A DNA stretch of 12,382 nt from JAFGKM01 sp964403465 (GTDB lineage Bacteria > Ratteibacteria > UBA8468 > B48-G9 > JAFGKM01). Location of the stretch: contig CAYOFY010000047.1 of the NCBI GenBank assembly GCA_964403465.1, forward strand, positions 1-12,382, given 5' to 3'. Made by a program: the position numbers and the translations under genes. Of this stretch, positions 1-7,440 are shown one piece after another (positions within the stretch are counted from its first letter, which is position 1; every line of letters starts with the position of its first letter). A model generated the notes under the pieces. The model saw nothing but the letters and a program-made list of their open reading frames with translations, did not search any database and was not told where the DNA came from.

Positions 1-764
1 TGGCCACATCTGCATTTTTCCTTCCGGTCAGGAAAATTGAAGTGCCCCATCTCCCCTGCTATTTCCATATAGCCGCCTATGAGCGTTTTCTCGCTTATGA
101 TGCCGCATGAAATACCTTCTCCGTATTCTATGAAAATAAGATTGTCCACATTCCTCCCGCTGCCGAAGGAATTCTCCGCAAGGACTTTCGCCTGCGACGT
201 ATTTATCATGTGGACCCTGAACCCGAGTTTTTCCTGAAGGTATTGTTTTACCGGCACGTTGCTCCATCCCGGCATTATTGTGGAAAATACTGATATCCCC
301 TTTTCGTCATCAATAATACCGGGGTCAACAAAACCCAGACCGTGTATCTTCTTTTCCGGCAGCATTATTTCTTTCACGAGCGAGGAAATTCCGCCGGCTA
401 TCTTCTCAAGAATGGCAGATGTGCCTTCTCTCCCGCACAACGGTACCGAGGTTAGCTTCAATACTTCGCCTGCGAAATTAAGAGCCAGAACCCTTATCTC
501 TGAAGACAGAAGTTCGCATCCGAGGAAATACCTGCCTTCGGGTATTATCTCCAGTAACTTCTCTTTCCTCCCCACACCCTGGCGGTTCCTGATTCTTCCG
601 GTTTCCCTGACCAGGCCGCTTTCCAGCAGTTCTCTGACAACTTCGGTTATTGTGGCAAGACGTATCCCGGTTATTTCGCCTATCCTTATCCGGGATATTG
701 GCTGCTTCTTGCTGATGAGGCTGAGCACCGGGGCTTTGTAGTACCTGTTCTTGTTTTTTCCCAC
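1..764 (-). CDS. ROK-family transcriptional regulator (NagC/XylR-like), 3' end cut by window
   Basis: Probable sugar-responsive DNA-binding regulator. 254 codons are visible and the reading frame is still open at the window edge. Residues about 13-72 form a winged helix with a helix-turn-helix pattern (ITGIRLATITEVV). The ROK fold follows from about residue 78. ROK hallmarks are a DPG turn near 147-149, AGEMGH at 236-241 and CxC at 251-253, the start of the family's zinc site. The sugar-kinase catalytic region (NDxN in active ROK kinases) reads NTSQ at 188-191, so the catalytic Asp is missing and kinase activity is unlikely. The start is a GTG directly after an in-frame TAA, with GGAGG at 773-769 and a 4-nt gap; no longer start is possible. 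It is transcribed divergently from the UroD-like genes, which suggests autoregulation and control of that pair. Family assignment is firm; the effector is unknown. Confidence 0.9.
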   Translation of the reverse strand, partial: MGKNKNRYYKAPVLSLISKKQPISRIRIGEITGIRLATITEVVRELLESGLVRETGRIRNRQGVGRKEKLLEIIPEGRYFLGCELLSSEIRVLALNFAGEVLKLTSVPLCGREGTSAILEKIAGGISSLVKEIMLPEKKIHGLGFVDPGIIDDEKGISVFSTIMPGWSNVPVKQYLQEKLGFRVHMINTSQAKVLAENSFGSGRNVDNLIFIEYGEGISCGIISEKTLIGGYMEIAGEMGHFNFPDRKEKCRCG

Positions 765-784
765 TTATCCTCCGTCGGTCGTAT

Positions 785-813
785 ATTATAAATCGGACTG
801 TGGTATAATACAA
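785..813 (-). promoter_or_regulatory. Promoter for the ROK gene (TTGTAT-17-TATAAT)
   Basis: On the minus strand a perfect -10 box TATAAT (790-785) lies 17 nt downstream of TTGTAT (813-808), which matches the -35 consensus at its first three bases. Transcription would start near 778, leaving a leader of about 14 nt that still contains the GGAGG site. The -35 overlaps the -10 box of the opposing promoter, so the two divergent promoters share DNA and probably compete for polymerase. Confidence 0.6.
801..809 (+). promoter_or_regulatory. Extended -10 promoter for the UroD-like gene pair
   Basis: TGGTATAAT is an extended -10 element (TGn plus a perfect TATAAT at 804-809). No convincing -35 box is visible at 16-18 nt upstream, which is typical of extended -10 promoters and of promoters needing an activator. 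The predicted start near 816 gives a leader of about 50 nt containing the 832-852 dyad and the AGGAGG site. Confidence 0.6.
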
Positions 814-831
814 AACTGTCAAATTCAGAAA

Positions 832-852
832 AACAGGGTAATCATCCCTGTT
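832..852. promoter_or_regulatory. 21-bp inverted repeat, candidate ROK operator or leader hairpin
   Basis: Perfect 7-bp arms AACAGGG and CCCTGTT flank a 7-nt AT-rich spacer (TAATCAT). The dyad lies just downstream of the predicted start of the UroD-like transcript and ends one base before the AGGAGG site. As DNA it is well placed to be an operator for the divergently encoded ROK protein. As RNA the same arms could form a hairpin against the ribosome binding site. The sequence cannot separate these options. Confidence 0.5.
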
Positions 853-853
853 C

Positions 854-859
854 AGGAGG
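854..859 (+). promoter_or_regulatory. Ribosome binding site AGGAGG that fixes the start at 868
   Basis: A full-consensus AGGAGG lies 8 nt before the ATG at 868. It shows that translation begins at 868, not at the in-frame ATG at 751, which would overlap the divergent ROK gene and read through both promoters. Confidence 0.85.
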
Positions 860-867
860 CACAACAC

Positions 868-2022
868 ATGAGAGGTTCTGAAGAAAGAGTAAGAAAAGCG
901 CTTTCGCACAAGAAACCCGACAGGACCCCTCTATTTGAAATATTCCAGCCATTCCATCCGATATACTGGGATATATGCGGCAGGACAATCGCAACCGACT
1001 CGGCGATGGCCTGGGATGCAATGGCCGACGGTGTTTCAGAAGAGGAATTCATAGAGGCATCCGCCGTCGCGCAGTACAGGATATGCAGGTTTTTTGGCCT
1101 GGACATGGTGCGGCTGACAGGTCACGGGTACATAAGGAACAAGAGGCCTGCCAGGGCAGGCATCAGAAGATGGACGCTTGAAGGTATCCCTTATGTATTC
1201 AACGAAAAAACAAAACTTGTACAGCCGGAAAATCCAACTCATTCTTACTCTCAGCAGGTATCCGAAGAAGAAATAATAAAAAAGATAGAGGCATGGGACA
1301 GGAACGCCGGACAACCCGATATGCACAACCCTGTTTTGAAAAGGGTCCGAGAACAGGCAGAAGCCGACGGTATTGACTGGGTTTATATGGCTGAATCCGG
1401 AGCAGGCACAGGTGTGGCATTTTATCAGCCTTTCATGCTGATGTGGATGCTTGAAAAACCCGGGATGTACCTCCGCTGGATTGAGATCCAGAAAGCATAC
1501 GCCTTTGAACAGACAAAACAGATGATAGAACAGGGTTGCAGTGTCATGGCAATAGGAGGAGACGTGAGCTGCGACAAGGGTCCTTTCATATCACCGAACC
1601 TTTACCACAGGTTCATTCTGCCTGTAATGAAGGAGCATGTTAACCTGATACATAAGATGGGAGCATTTGCCGTGTATACCTCGGACGGAAACCACTGGCC
1701 GATAAAGGACGATTTCTTCTTCAATTCAGGGATTGACGGATATAAAGAGGTTGACAAATCCGCAGGAATGACATGGGAAAGACTTTTCAGCGAAGGGGTT
1801 GCCGACAGGATATGCATCATCGGAAACATTGACGCAAGATACACAATGTGCAATGCAGGGACGACTGAGGTTGAAAAGGAAGTTACGGAGTGTCTCAACC
1901 ACGGGCTCAGAGCAAAAGGTGGTCATATCCTTCACCTGAGTCACTCCGTTCATGAAGACGTGAAGATTGAAAACTACATTGCCGTGGTAAAGACCTACAG
2001 AAGATTTTTCGGTATGGATTAG
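868..2022 (+). CDS. UroD-superfamily protein with degenerate metal site
   Basis: 384-residue protein of the uroporphyrinogen decarboxylase / methylcobamide methyltransferase (MtaA-like) superfamily, a TIM-barrel fold predicted to be cytoplasmic. Family marks are the N-terminal RVRKALSHKKPDRTP segment, ISPNLYHRFILPVMKE (241-256) before the metal-site strand, and a C-terminal SHSVHEDVKIENY segment (358-370). Where MtaA-type enzymes carry the zinc ligands H-x-C-G, this protein has YTSDGN (270-275), so neither His nor Cys is present. It may bind substrate without zinc, be a divergent enzyme, or act as partner to the next gene. True UroD is unlikely because no other haem genes are nearby. Of its first 13 arginines, 12 use AGA/AGG. 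A 53-nt gap to the next gene, with no terminator visible, suggests one transcript. The substrate is unknown. Confidence 0.85.
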   Translation: MRGSEERVRKALSHKKPDRTPLFEIFQPFHPIYWDICGRTIATDSAMAWDAMADGVSEEEFIEASAVAQYRICRFFGLDMVRLTGHGYIRNKRPARAGIRRWTLEGIPYVFNEKTKLVQPENPTHSYSQQVSEEEIIKKIEAWDRNAGQPDMHNPVLKRVREQAEADGIDWVYMAESGAGTGVAFYQPFMLMWMLEKPGMYLRWIEIQKAYAFEQTKQMIEQGCSVMAIGGDVSCDKGPFISPNLYHRFILPVMKEHVNLIHKMGAFAVYTSDGNHWPIKDDFFFNSGIDGYKEVDKSAGMTWERLFSEGVADRICIIGNIDARYTMCNAGTTEVEKEVTECLNHGLRAKGGHILHLSHSVHEDVKIENYIAVVKTYRRFFGMD

Positions 2023-2075
2023 ATACAGGAAAGAGATGACCTTCCGGAAGAATTGAAGAAGACAGGACTGTTATC

Positions 2076-3116
2076 ATGACATCAAAAGAACTGGTTACCA
2101 GGACCATACATTTTGAAGGTCCTGAACGTCTGCCGTTCACCGGCAGCATGGCAGAAACCGACTTTTCAGGCGATACCGTTGCCATCTTTCCTGATGTGGG
2201 CATGAAATGGTGGTTGGGCGGAGGCGGAACGGATGAGTGGGGTACGTACTGGGAAGTCAGGCAGGGTCATAGAGATATGGGGCAGACCAGGAACATGGTT
2301 CTTGATGACCTGGAAAATTTAATGGCTTTGAAGATTCCCGATGCACTTGCCCCTTCAAGATACTCCGGGTGGGTGGATGTCCTCCGGCATGCGGAGGAAG
2401 AAAACAAGTATGTTGTCTGCTGCAACGGTCCATGTCTTTTTGAAAGAGCGCATTTTCTTCACGGGTTCGAGAACACCCTTGTTGATATAATGACCCGACC
2501 TGAAATAACAATTGATTTTTTGAGGCATATAGGCAGATATCATCTCGACACGATTCGTTACATCAGCGACAATTTTCCCGGCCGGATTCATGGTTATCGC
2601 TGCACCGATGACTGGGGAACCCAGAATTCCGGCATGATTTCCCCCTCCCTGTTCAGGAAAATATTCCAGCCCGTATACAGGGATATTTTTGACTGTGCAC
2701 ACAAAGCCGGCATTGATGTCTGGATGCATTCATGCGGACAGATATATGAGATTATCCCGCTCCTGATGGAAGCCGGCATGGACGTAATAAATCTCATGCA
2801 GCCAAATATTTTCCCGATAGAAAATTTATCCGTATTTAGAGGAAAACTCTGCTTTGAGATGTGTGCGGACGCTCAGACCACGCTGGTAGAAGGAAATAAG
2901 AAAATACTTGCCGATGAGATTCAAAGATTGCTCGATGCCTGTTGTGCAGAAAACGGGGGTTTCATTGAGGTCAAACTGGACCGGATGTACTATGAAGGAG
3001 ACAATATTGCAGAGGAAACCGGTGAGTTCTGCCACAGGGAGTATCGTCTTCGCGACCCTTTTAGGCTCCGTTCTCGGGTTGGCCGTTCACCGGAGGAACT
3101 GCCGGTCAAAGAATGA
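2076..3116 (+). CDS. UroD-superfamily (MtaA-like) methyltransferase-type protein with HSCG zinc motif
   Basis: 346-residue member of the UroD / corrinoid methyltransferase superfamily. Marks in order are the N-terminal SKELVTRTIHFEGPERLPF segment, DDWGTQNSGMISPSLFR (178-194), and WMHSCGQIYEIIPLL (216-230) followed by GMDVINLMQPN. H218 and C220 match the HxC zinc ligands of MtaA/MtbA-type methyltransferases, which activate a thiol or methyl acceptor. The usual C-terminal segment after the barrel is divergent, and the third ligand cannot be assigned. The start is supported by AGGA at 2064-2067, 8 nt upstream. The final 10 codons lie over the end of mutL on the other strand. No corrinoid-binding protein or reductive activator is visible in the window, so the methyl donor, acceptor and carrier are unknown. 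It is probably co-transcribed with, and works alongside, the preceding paralogue. Confidence 0.85.
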   Translation: MTSKELVTRTIHFEGPERLPFTGSMAETDFSGDTVAIFPDVGMKWWLGGGGTDEWGTYWEVRQGHRDMGQTRNMVLDDLENLMALKIPDALAPSRYSGWVDVLRHAEEENKYVVCCNGPCLFERAHFLHGFENTLVDIMTRPEITIDFLRHIGRYHLDTIRYISDNFPGRIHGYRCTDDWGTQNSGMISPSLFRKIFQPVYRDIFDCAHKAGIDVWMHSCGQIYEIIPLLMEAGMDVINLMQPNIFPIENLSVFRGKLCFEMCADAQTTLVEGNKKILADEIQRLLDACCAENGGFIEVKLDRMYYEGDNIAEETGEFCHREYRLRDPFRLRSRVGRSPEELPVKE

Positions 3117-4805
3117 TTCGGAAAATTCCACAACCGTGGGACGCCCGTGGGGACAGACAAACGGAACTTCACATTCCAGCAATTCGTTCCTTATGGATAT
3201 GGCTTCTTCATCCTTGATTTTCTCTCCGGCGGCCACGGAACCCTTGCATGCTTTCCTCGCAAGCATCTCTCTGTCGGCCCTGTCAATACCCCTTTCGGAA
3301 AGCAGGCTTCTCACGGCCGCTTCGGGATTCCTGATTGGTTGAGGAAAACCGTGCACGGCAATTGAACCTGCATCCCATCTCGTCGTCAGGAAACCGACAT
3401 CCTCAAGTTTTTCGGCCCCTTCTTCCCAGACCGCAATCTCTTCACTGTCCAGCTTGATTATCAGCGGGGTCAACAACCGCTGGATATCTATCTTCCCCGT
3501 CTCAAACTGTCTCCTGAGCAGTTCATAGTTTATCCTCTCGTGCGCCGCATGCTGGTCCATCGCAAGCAGTGAATCACCCGACTCAAAAAGAAGATACTTG
3601 TTTCTGTAACTGCCTATGTAGGAGGCATTCATCAATTTTGCTCTTATTGATTCCTGTTCGGGTACCGTGGAGGTTTCGGACGAACCGGTTCCGGTAAATA
3701 GCGATTCGGGTTTACGACTCTCCTTCAAAAACACCCCGCCATCGGGTTTGAGTTGAGATTCGTTTCTCTCAAAATAAATGCTCGTTTTCCTGACCACTTC
3801 CGTCGTTTTCCCTCTGCGGAGAAGAACCTCCCTGCAGAAATCTGAAAGCGTTGAAGCAATACGCTGCTCCTCCCTGAGTTTGACCTCCCTCTTGGCAGGA
3901 TGTATGTTAACGTCAATTTCCTCAAGCGGCATCTTCACGAAAACGGCAAACACGGGATAGGTATCTCTGGGGAAAATCTCCCTGTAAATCCTGCCTATTG
4001 AATATGATATTGACTGATTATGAACAGGCCGGTTGTTGATAAATACGTACTGTTTTTCCTTCGTGGGCATCTTGAGGTTGATGTCTCCGAGCAGGACCTT
4101 CAATGATAGGGAGATTTCCGGTATCTCCTTTTCGGCATAGATTAAGTTCCTTTTGTCCACGTTGGCAACATCGCAGAACCTGGACAGAAGACCCGCGGAG
4201 GGATTAAAACTCAAAACACCCTTCCTGTTATGAAACAGAGAAAATCTTTTCCCGTAGAAGACCATCGCGTAGGGAATAACCATGTTAAGAATCCGCCTGA
4301 ATTCCGTGGCATCTGACCTCAGAAATTTCCGCCTTGCCGGAGTGTTAAAAAACAATTCTCTCACTTCAACGGTTGTCCCTTCGGGATGGCCGATATCGTT
4401 GATGCCGATGTTCTGCCCGCCTCTTACATGTATCTCCTTGCCCCCGCCTGTTGCGGCTCCTGATTTGCTTCGCAGCAGGACGTCCGCCACAGCTCCTATG
4501 CTGTAGAGCGCCTCCCCCCTGAATCCGAGGGACTCTATCCTGTAGAGGTCTTCTGCCCTGGCTATCTTGCTTGTGGCATGTCTCTGAAAAAGTTTCTCAA
4601 TGTCATCCGGCTCAATGCCCGAGCCATCATCCCTTACGGAAATCAGTTTCTTACCGGCAGCGCCTATCTCCATAAAGATGTTTGCCGCCCCGGCATCAAC
4701 CGAATTCTCAAGGAGTTCCTTGACAACGGAAGCAGGCCTTTCAACAACCTCGCCCGCGGCTATCCTGTTTATCACGTCTCTCGACAAAAAACTAACCTTT
4801 CCCAT
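3087..4805 (-). CDS. mutL: DNA mismatch repair protein MutL (endonuclease type)
   Basis: 572 residues, a normal length. The N-terminal GHKL ATPase has ELLENSVDAGA (30-40), DDGSGI (59-64), GFRGEAL (94-100), a TTVEVRELFFNTPARRKFL segment near 144-162 and NIHPAKREVKL (300-310). A variable linker (about 330-390) leads to the C-terminal dimer/endonuclease domain. That domain carries DQHA(x2)E(x4)E (417-428), QRLLTP (442-447), ACKGSV (519-524), CPHGRP (551-556) and a terminal FLR. This is the full metal-dependent nicking motif set, which MutH-dependent E. coli MutL lacks. The protein couples MutS mismatch recognition to strand incision. Its ATG lies inside the end of mutS (14-bp overlap) with AGGAAG 9 nt upstream, indicating translational coupling. 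The 3' end overlaps the convergent UroD-like gene by 30 bp. No terminator is visible there. Confidence 0.97.
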   Translation of the reverse strand: MGKVSFLSRDVINRIAAGEVVERPASVVKELLENSVDAGAANIFMEIGAAGKKLISVRDDGSGIEPDDIEKLFQRHATSKIARAEDLYRIESLGFRGEALYSIGAVADVLLRSKSGAATGGGKEIHVRGGQNIGINDIGHPEGTTVEVRELFFNTPARRKFLRSDATEFRRILNMVIPYAMVFYGKRFSLFHNRKGVLSFNPSAGLLSRFCDVANVDKRNLIYAEKEIPEISLSLKVLLGDINLKMPTKEKQYVFINNRPVHNQSISYSIGRIYREIFPRDTYPVFAVFVKMPLEEIDVNIHPAKREVKLREEQRIASTLSDFCREVLLRRGKTTEVVRKTSIYFERNESQLKPDGGVFLKESRKPESLFTGTGSSETSTVPEQESIRAKLMNASYIGSYRNKYLLFESGDSLLAMDQHAAHERINYELLRRQFETGKIDIQRLLTPLIIKLDSEEIAVWEEGAEKLEDVGFLTTRWDAGSIAVHGFPQPIRNPEAAVRSLLSERGIDRADREMLARKACKGSVAAGEKIKDEEAISIRNELLECEVPFVCPHGRPTVVEFSESFFDRQFLR

Positions 4806-7386
4806 TTTTCAGCTCTTCCTGTATCTTCCTGAGTTTTGCGCTCACCTCAACCGGCGCAATGCTGTCAACATCAATCGCAAGGACATCTTCCTTCAATCTC
4901 CTGAGGGCATCAATGTCCTCCTTCAAATCCTTGTATGGAGATTCCTCCGTCCCGCTGAACAATGAAGGTGTATCGGTGCGCATACGGTCAATGATATGTT
5001 CCTGGAGCGTCCCCTGGAGTTCAAGTCTGGAAAGAATCTCGTCAGCCCTCTTTATGATAGCCGATGGAATTCCCGCAATCTGCGCCACGTATATGCCGTA
5101 ACTTTCGTCAGTACCTCCCGGCATGATCTTGTGCAGGAATACGACATCCTTGCCGCTTTCATTTACCGCCACATTGTAATTTTTTACGCCTTTATTATTG
5201 TTTTCAAGCCCTGTCAGTTCGTGGAAATGCGTCGCAAAAAGCGTCCTCACCTTTTCCCTTACCAGATGTTCGGCAACGGCCCATGCAAGAGAAAATCCGT
5301 CATACGTGCTTGTGCCTCTTCCTATTTCGTCCAGGACCACGAGACTCCTTCTGGAAAGATTGTTGATAATACCCGCGGTCTCCGTCATCTCCACCATGAA
5401 AGTGCTCTGCCCCCTGCTTATTTCATCGTGAGCGCCTATGCGTGTAAAGATTTTATCAACAATCCCTATCCTGGCCGCTTCGGCCGGCACAAAACTCCCG
5501 GTCTGCGCCATTATCACAATAAGCGCAACCTGTCTTATGTATGTTGACTTGCCGGCCATATTTGGACCGGTTATGACCAGGAAGTGATTCTCGCTGTTAT
5601 CCATCAGCGTATCGTTGGGGACAAAAAACTCATCCGTCATTTTTTCCACGACGGGATGCCTTCCGTTCCTGATGGCTATGTCAAATCTCTCATCAATGTC
5701 GGGTCTTGTGTAATCGTTCTGCTGCGCGGCTGACGAAAGGGAGCACAACACGTCAAGAACCGCTATTGAAGAAGTGATTGAATATATGGCGGAGGCATTC
5801 TTCAGAATCTCTGATTTTACAATCTCGATTATCTCGTTTTCCATGGCCAGAATTCTGGATTCGGCGCTCAGTATCTTTTCTTCAAATTCTTTGAGCTGCG
5901 GAGTGATAAATCTTTCGGCATTGACAAGCGTCTGCTTCCGGATATATTCTGGAGGCACAAGGGAAAGATTTGCCCTGGTTATCTCTATGTAATACCCGAA
6001 AACGCTCGTGTATCCTATCTTCAGGGAGTTGATGCCGGTCCTTTTGATCTCTTCCCTCTGAAGGCTTTTCAACCATTCCTTGACGTTGTCCCTCATATCC
6101 TTCAGTTCGTCAAGTTCCCTGCTGTAACCTGTTTTCACAAACCTTCCCTCGGAACCCGCTGCGGGTATGTCTTGATTCACCGTACGGGACAGAAATTTCC
6201 TGAGTTCAGGAATATCGCCTATCCCGAATAAAGGATTTTTTCCAGCCTGCCCTTGCACGGTATGGTTCAATTCCGGGATTTTGACAAGAAGGTTGTTCAC
6301 AGCCAGTATTTCCTTCACACCGCTGCCGTACCCGCAACTCATCCTGGACAATGCTTTTTCAACGTCGGTAATTCCCTTCAGAATCTCCAGAGCCCCCCCG
6401 CGCAACCCGGGCTGCTCAATAAGTATCCTTACGCCGTCCTGCCTCTTCTTTATCTCGGCCGCATCAAGCAAAGGATAGTAAATCCATCTTTTCAGCATCC
6501 TCTTACCCATCGGGGTTACCGTTGAGTCAAGAACGGAGACAAGGCTGTCTATTTCTAGTCCGTGGACCGCGGACGGTGCTATATGGAGGTAGTCCGCATC
6601 GGTATACAGCGAAAGCCGTGTCACGTGCCCGGGCGGTTTCCTGTTTACCTGCCGCAGATATTCAAGAAGTCCTCCTGCACTCCTGACCGCCTGTTCTTTC
6701 TCTTCAACGCCGAATCCAGCGAGATTCCTTGTCCTGAAATGGTCACACAGGTTTTTCTTTGCGATATCCCTGTTGAACATCCAGTCCTCGCACTCGCTCA
6801 GCGCTATCTTCCTGCCTTTCAAGAATGGCTGGCTGAACAATTCCCCGACAATCTCCTTTTTTTCCACCGGGAATATGCATTCGTAAACCGGCATCCTGGA
6901 AACTATCTCCGCAACCTTGCCCATATCCGTGAATTCGTTTGCGTATACGGTTCCCCCTTCGGAATGGTCCACGAAAGAAATCCCGGTGTTTTTCCTGTCG
7001 GGATATAAAGAGATGATATACCTGGAATCATGATTATTTTCGTCAATAAACGTTCCGGATGTGATAAGGCGAACAACTTCCCTTTTGACTATGCCTTTTG
7101 CCTTTGACGGGTCTTCAACCTGTTCGCATATGGCAACCCTGCATCCCGCCTTTATCAGTTTTGAGATATATGAATCCGCCGAGTGAAAAGGTATTCCGCA
7201 CATCGGAGCCTTCCCGGCGCTTCCCGCGCTTCGTGCGGTAAGCACGAGGTCAAGTATCCCTGAAGCAGTTTTTGCATCGTCATAGAACATCTCGTAAAAA
7301 TCGCCGAGACGGAAAAAAAGTATATAACCAGGGTGGGCTTTCTTTATCTCGTTGTACTGCTTGAGCATGGGCGTGAGGTTTTCCAT
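4792..7386 (-). CDS. mutS: DNA mismatch repair protein MutS
   Basis: 864 residues, typical for MutS1. It recognises mismatches and small loops and recruits MutL. The N-terminal mismatch-binding FYE triad is at 30-32 (GDFYEMF). Connector, lever and clamp domains follow. The ATPase domain has Walker A GPNMAGKST (607-615), the STFMVEM signature (661-667), Walker B LDEIGRGTST (685-694) and ATHFHEL (719-725). A C-terminal helix-turn-helix and tail follow, with TPSLF at 806-810 resembling a weak sliding-clamp motif. The ATG at 7386 has no Shine-Dalgarno sequence and sits 9 nt after a perfect TATAAT box, so the message is probably leaderless. It lies 42 nt downstream of the GH36 gene on the same strand and overlaps mutL at its end; mutS-mutL form an operon. 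Confidence 0.98.
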   Translation of the reverse strand: MENLTPMLKQYNEIKKAHPGYILFFRLGDFYEMFYDDAKTASGILDLVLTARSAGSAGKAPMCGIPFHSADSYISKLIKAGCRVAICEQVEDPSKAKGIVKREVVRLITSGTFIDENNHDSRYIISLYPDRKNTGISFVDHSEGGTVYANEFTDMGKVAEIVSRMPVYECIFPVEKKEIVGELFSQPFLKGRKIALSECEDWMFNRDIAKKNLCDHFRTRNLAGFGVEEKEQAVRSAGGLLEYLRQVNRKPPGHVTRLSLYTDADYLHIAPSAVHGLEIDSLVSVLDSTVTPMGKRMLKRWIYYPLLDAAEIKKRQDGVRILIEQPGLRGGALEILKGITDVEKALSRMSCGYGSGVKEILAVNNLLVKIPELNHTVQGQAGKNPLFGIGDIPELRKFLSRTVNQDIPAAGSEGRFVKTGYSRELDELKDMRDNVKEWLKSLQREEIKRTGINSLKIGYTSVFGYYIEITRANLSLVPPEYIRKQTLVNAERFITPQLKEFEEKILSAESRILAMENEIIEIVKSEILKNASAIYSITSSIAVLDVLCSLSSAAQQNDYTRPDIDERFDIAIRNGRHPVVEKMTDEFFVPNDTLMDNSENHFLVITGPNMAGKSTYIRQVALIVIMAQTGSFVPAEAARIGIVDKIFTRIGAHDEISRGQSTFMVEMTETAGIINNLSRRSLVVLDEIGRGTSTYDGFSLAWAVAEHLVREKVRTLFATHFHELTGLENNNKGVKNYNVAVNESGKDVVFLHKIMPGGTDESYGIYVAQIAGIPSAIIKRADEILSRLELQGTLQEHIIDRMRTDTPSLFSGTEESPYKDLKEDIDALRRLKEDVLAIDVDSIAPVEVSAKLRKIQEELKNGKG

Positions 7387-7395
7387 AACGTCATA

Positions 7396-7404
7396 ATTAT
7401 ATCA
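7396..7404 (-). promoter_or_regulatory. Extended -10 promoter of mutS, leaderless or nearly so
   Basis: On the minus strand TGATATAAT combines the TGn extension with a perfect TATAAT (7401-7396). The only -35 candidate is CTGAAC at a short 15-nt spacing, so it is weak. The box ends 9 nt before the mutS ATG, putting the transcription start within about 0-3 nt of the start codon. It gives mutS-mutL expression independent of the GH36 gene. Confidence 0.65.
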
Positions 7405-7421
7405 CAAGATTCTCCCGTTCA

Positions 7422-7440
7422 GACAGGGTCAATCCCTGTC
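7422..7440. repeat. 19-bp inverted repeat over the end of the GH36 gene
   Basis: Perfect 7-bp arms GACAGGG and CCCTGTC flank a 5-nt spacer. The dyad spans the GH36 stop codon (7431-7429) and lies just upstream of the mutS promoter. As minus-strand RNA it would form a stable stem after the GH36 coding region. No U-run follows, so it is a poor intrinsic terminator; a 3' stabilising hairpin or a protein site is possible. The core ACAGGG...CCCTGT is shared with the 832-852 dyad, but the spacer there is 7 nt. Confidence 0.45.

Noticed and set aside
751..867. An in-frame ATG at 751 would extend the first UroD-like protein by 39 residues.
   Set aside because: The extension overlaps the ROK gene and both divergent promoters and lacks family similarity. 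The ATG at 868 has a perfect AGGAGG 8 nt upstream.
1146..1161. Strong palindrome GCCTGCC-AG-GGCAGGC.
   Set aside because: It lies inside the first UroD-like coding region, has a two-base loop too small for a normal hairpin, and is not repeated elsewhere in the window that I can see.
3089..3106. ACCGG-8-CCGGT dyad in the mutL/UroD convergent overlap, considered as a bidirectional terminator.
   Set aside because: The arms are only 5 bp and no T-run follows on either strand.
4996..5547. A 183-codon open frame on the plus strand, opposite mutS.
   Set aside because: It is antisense to the conserved MutS ATPase domain, is cysteine/histidine-rich without a pattern, and has no supporting start signal.
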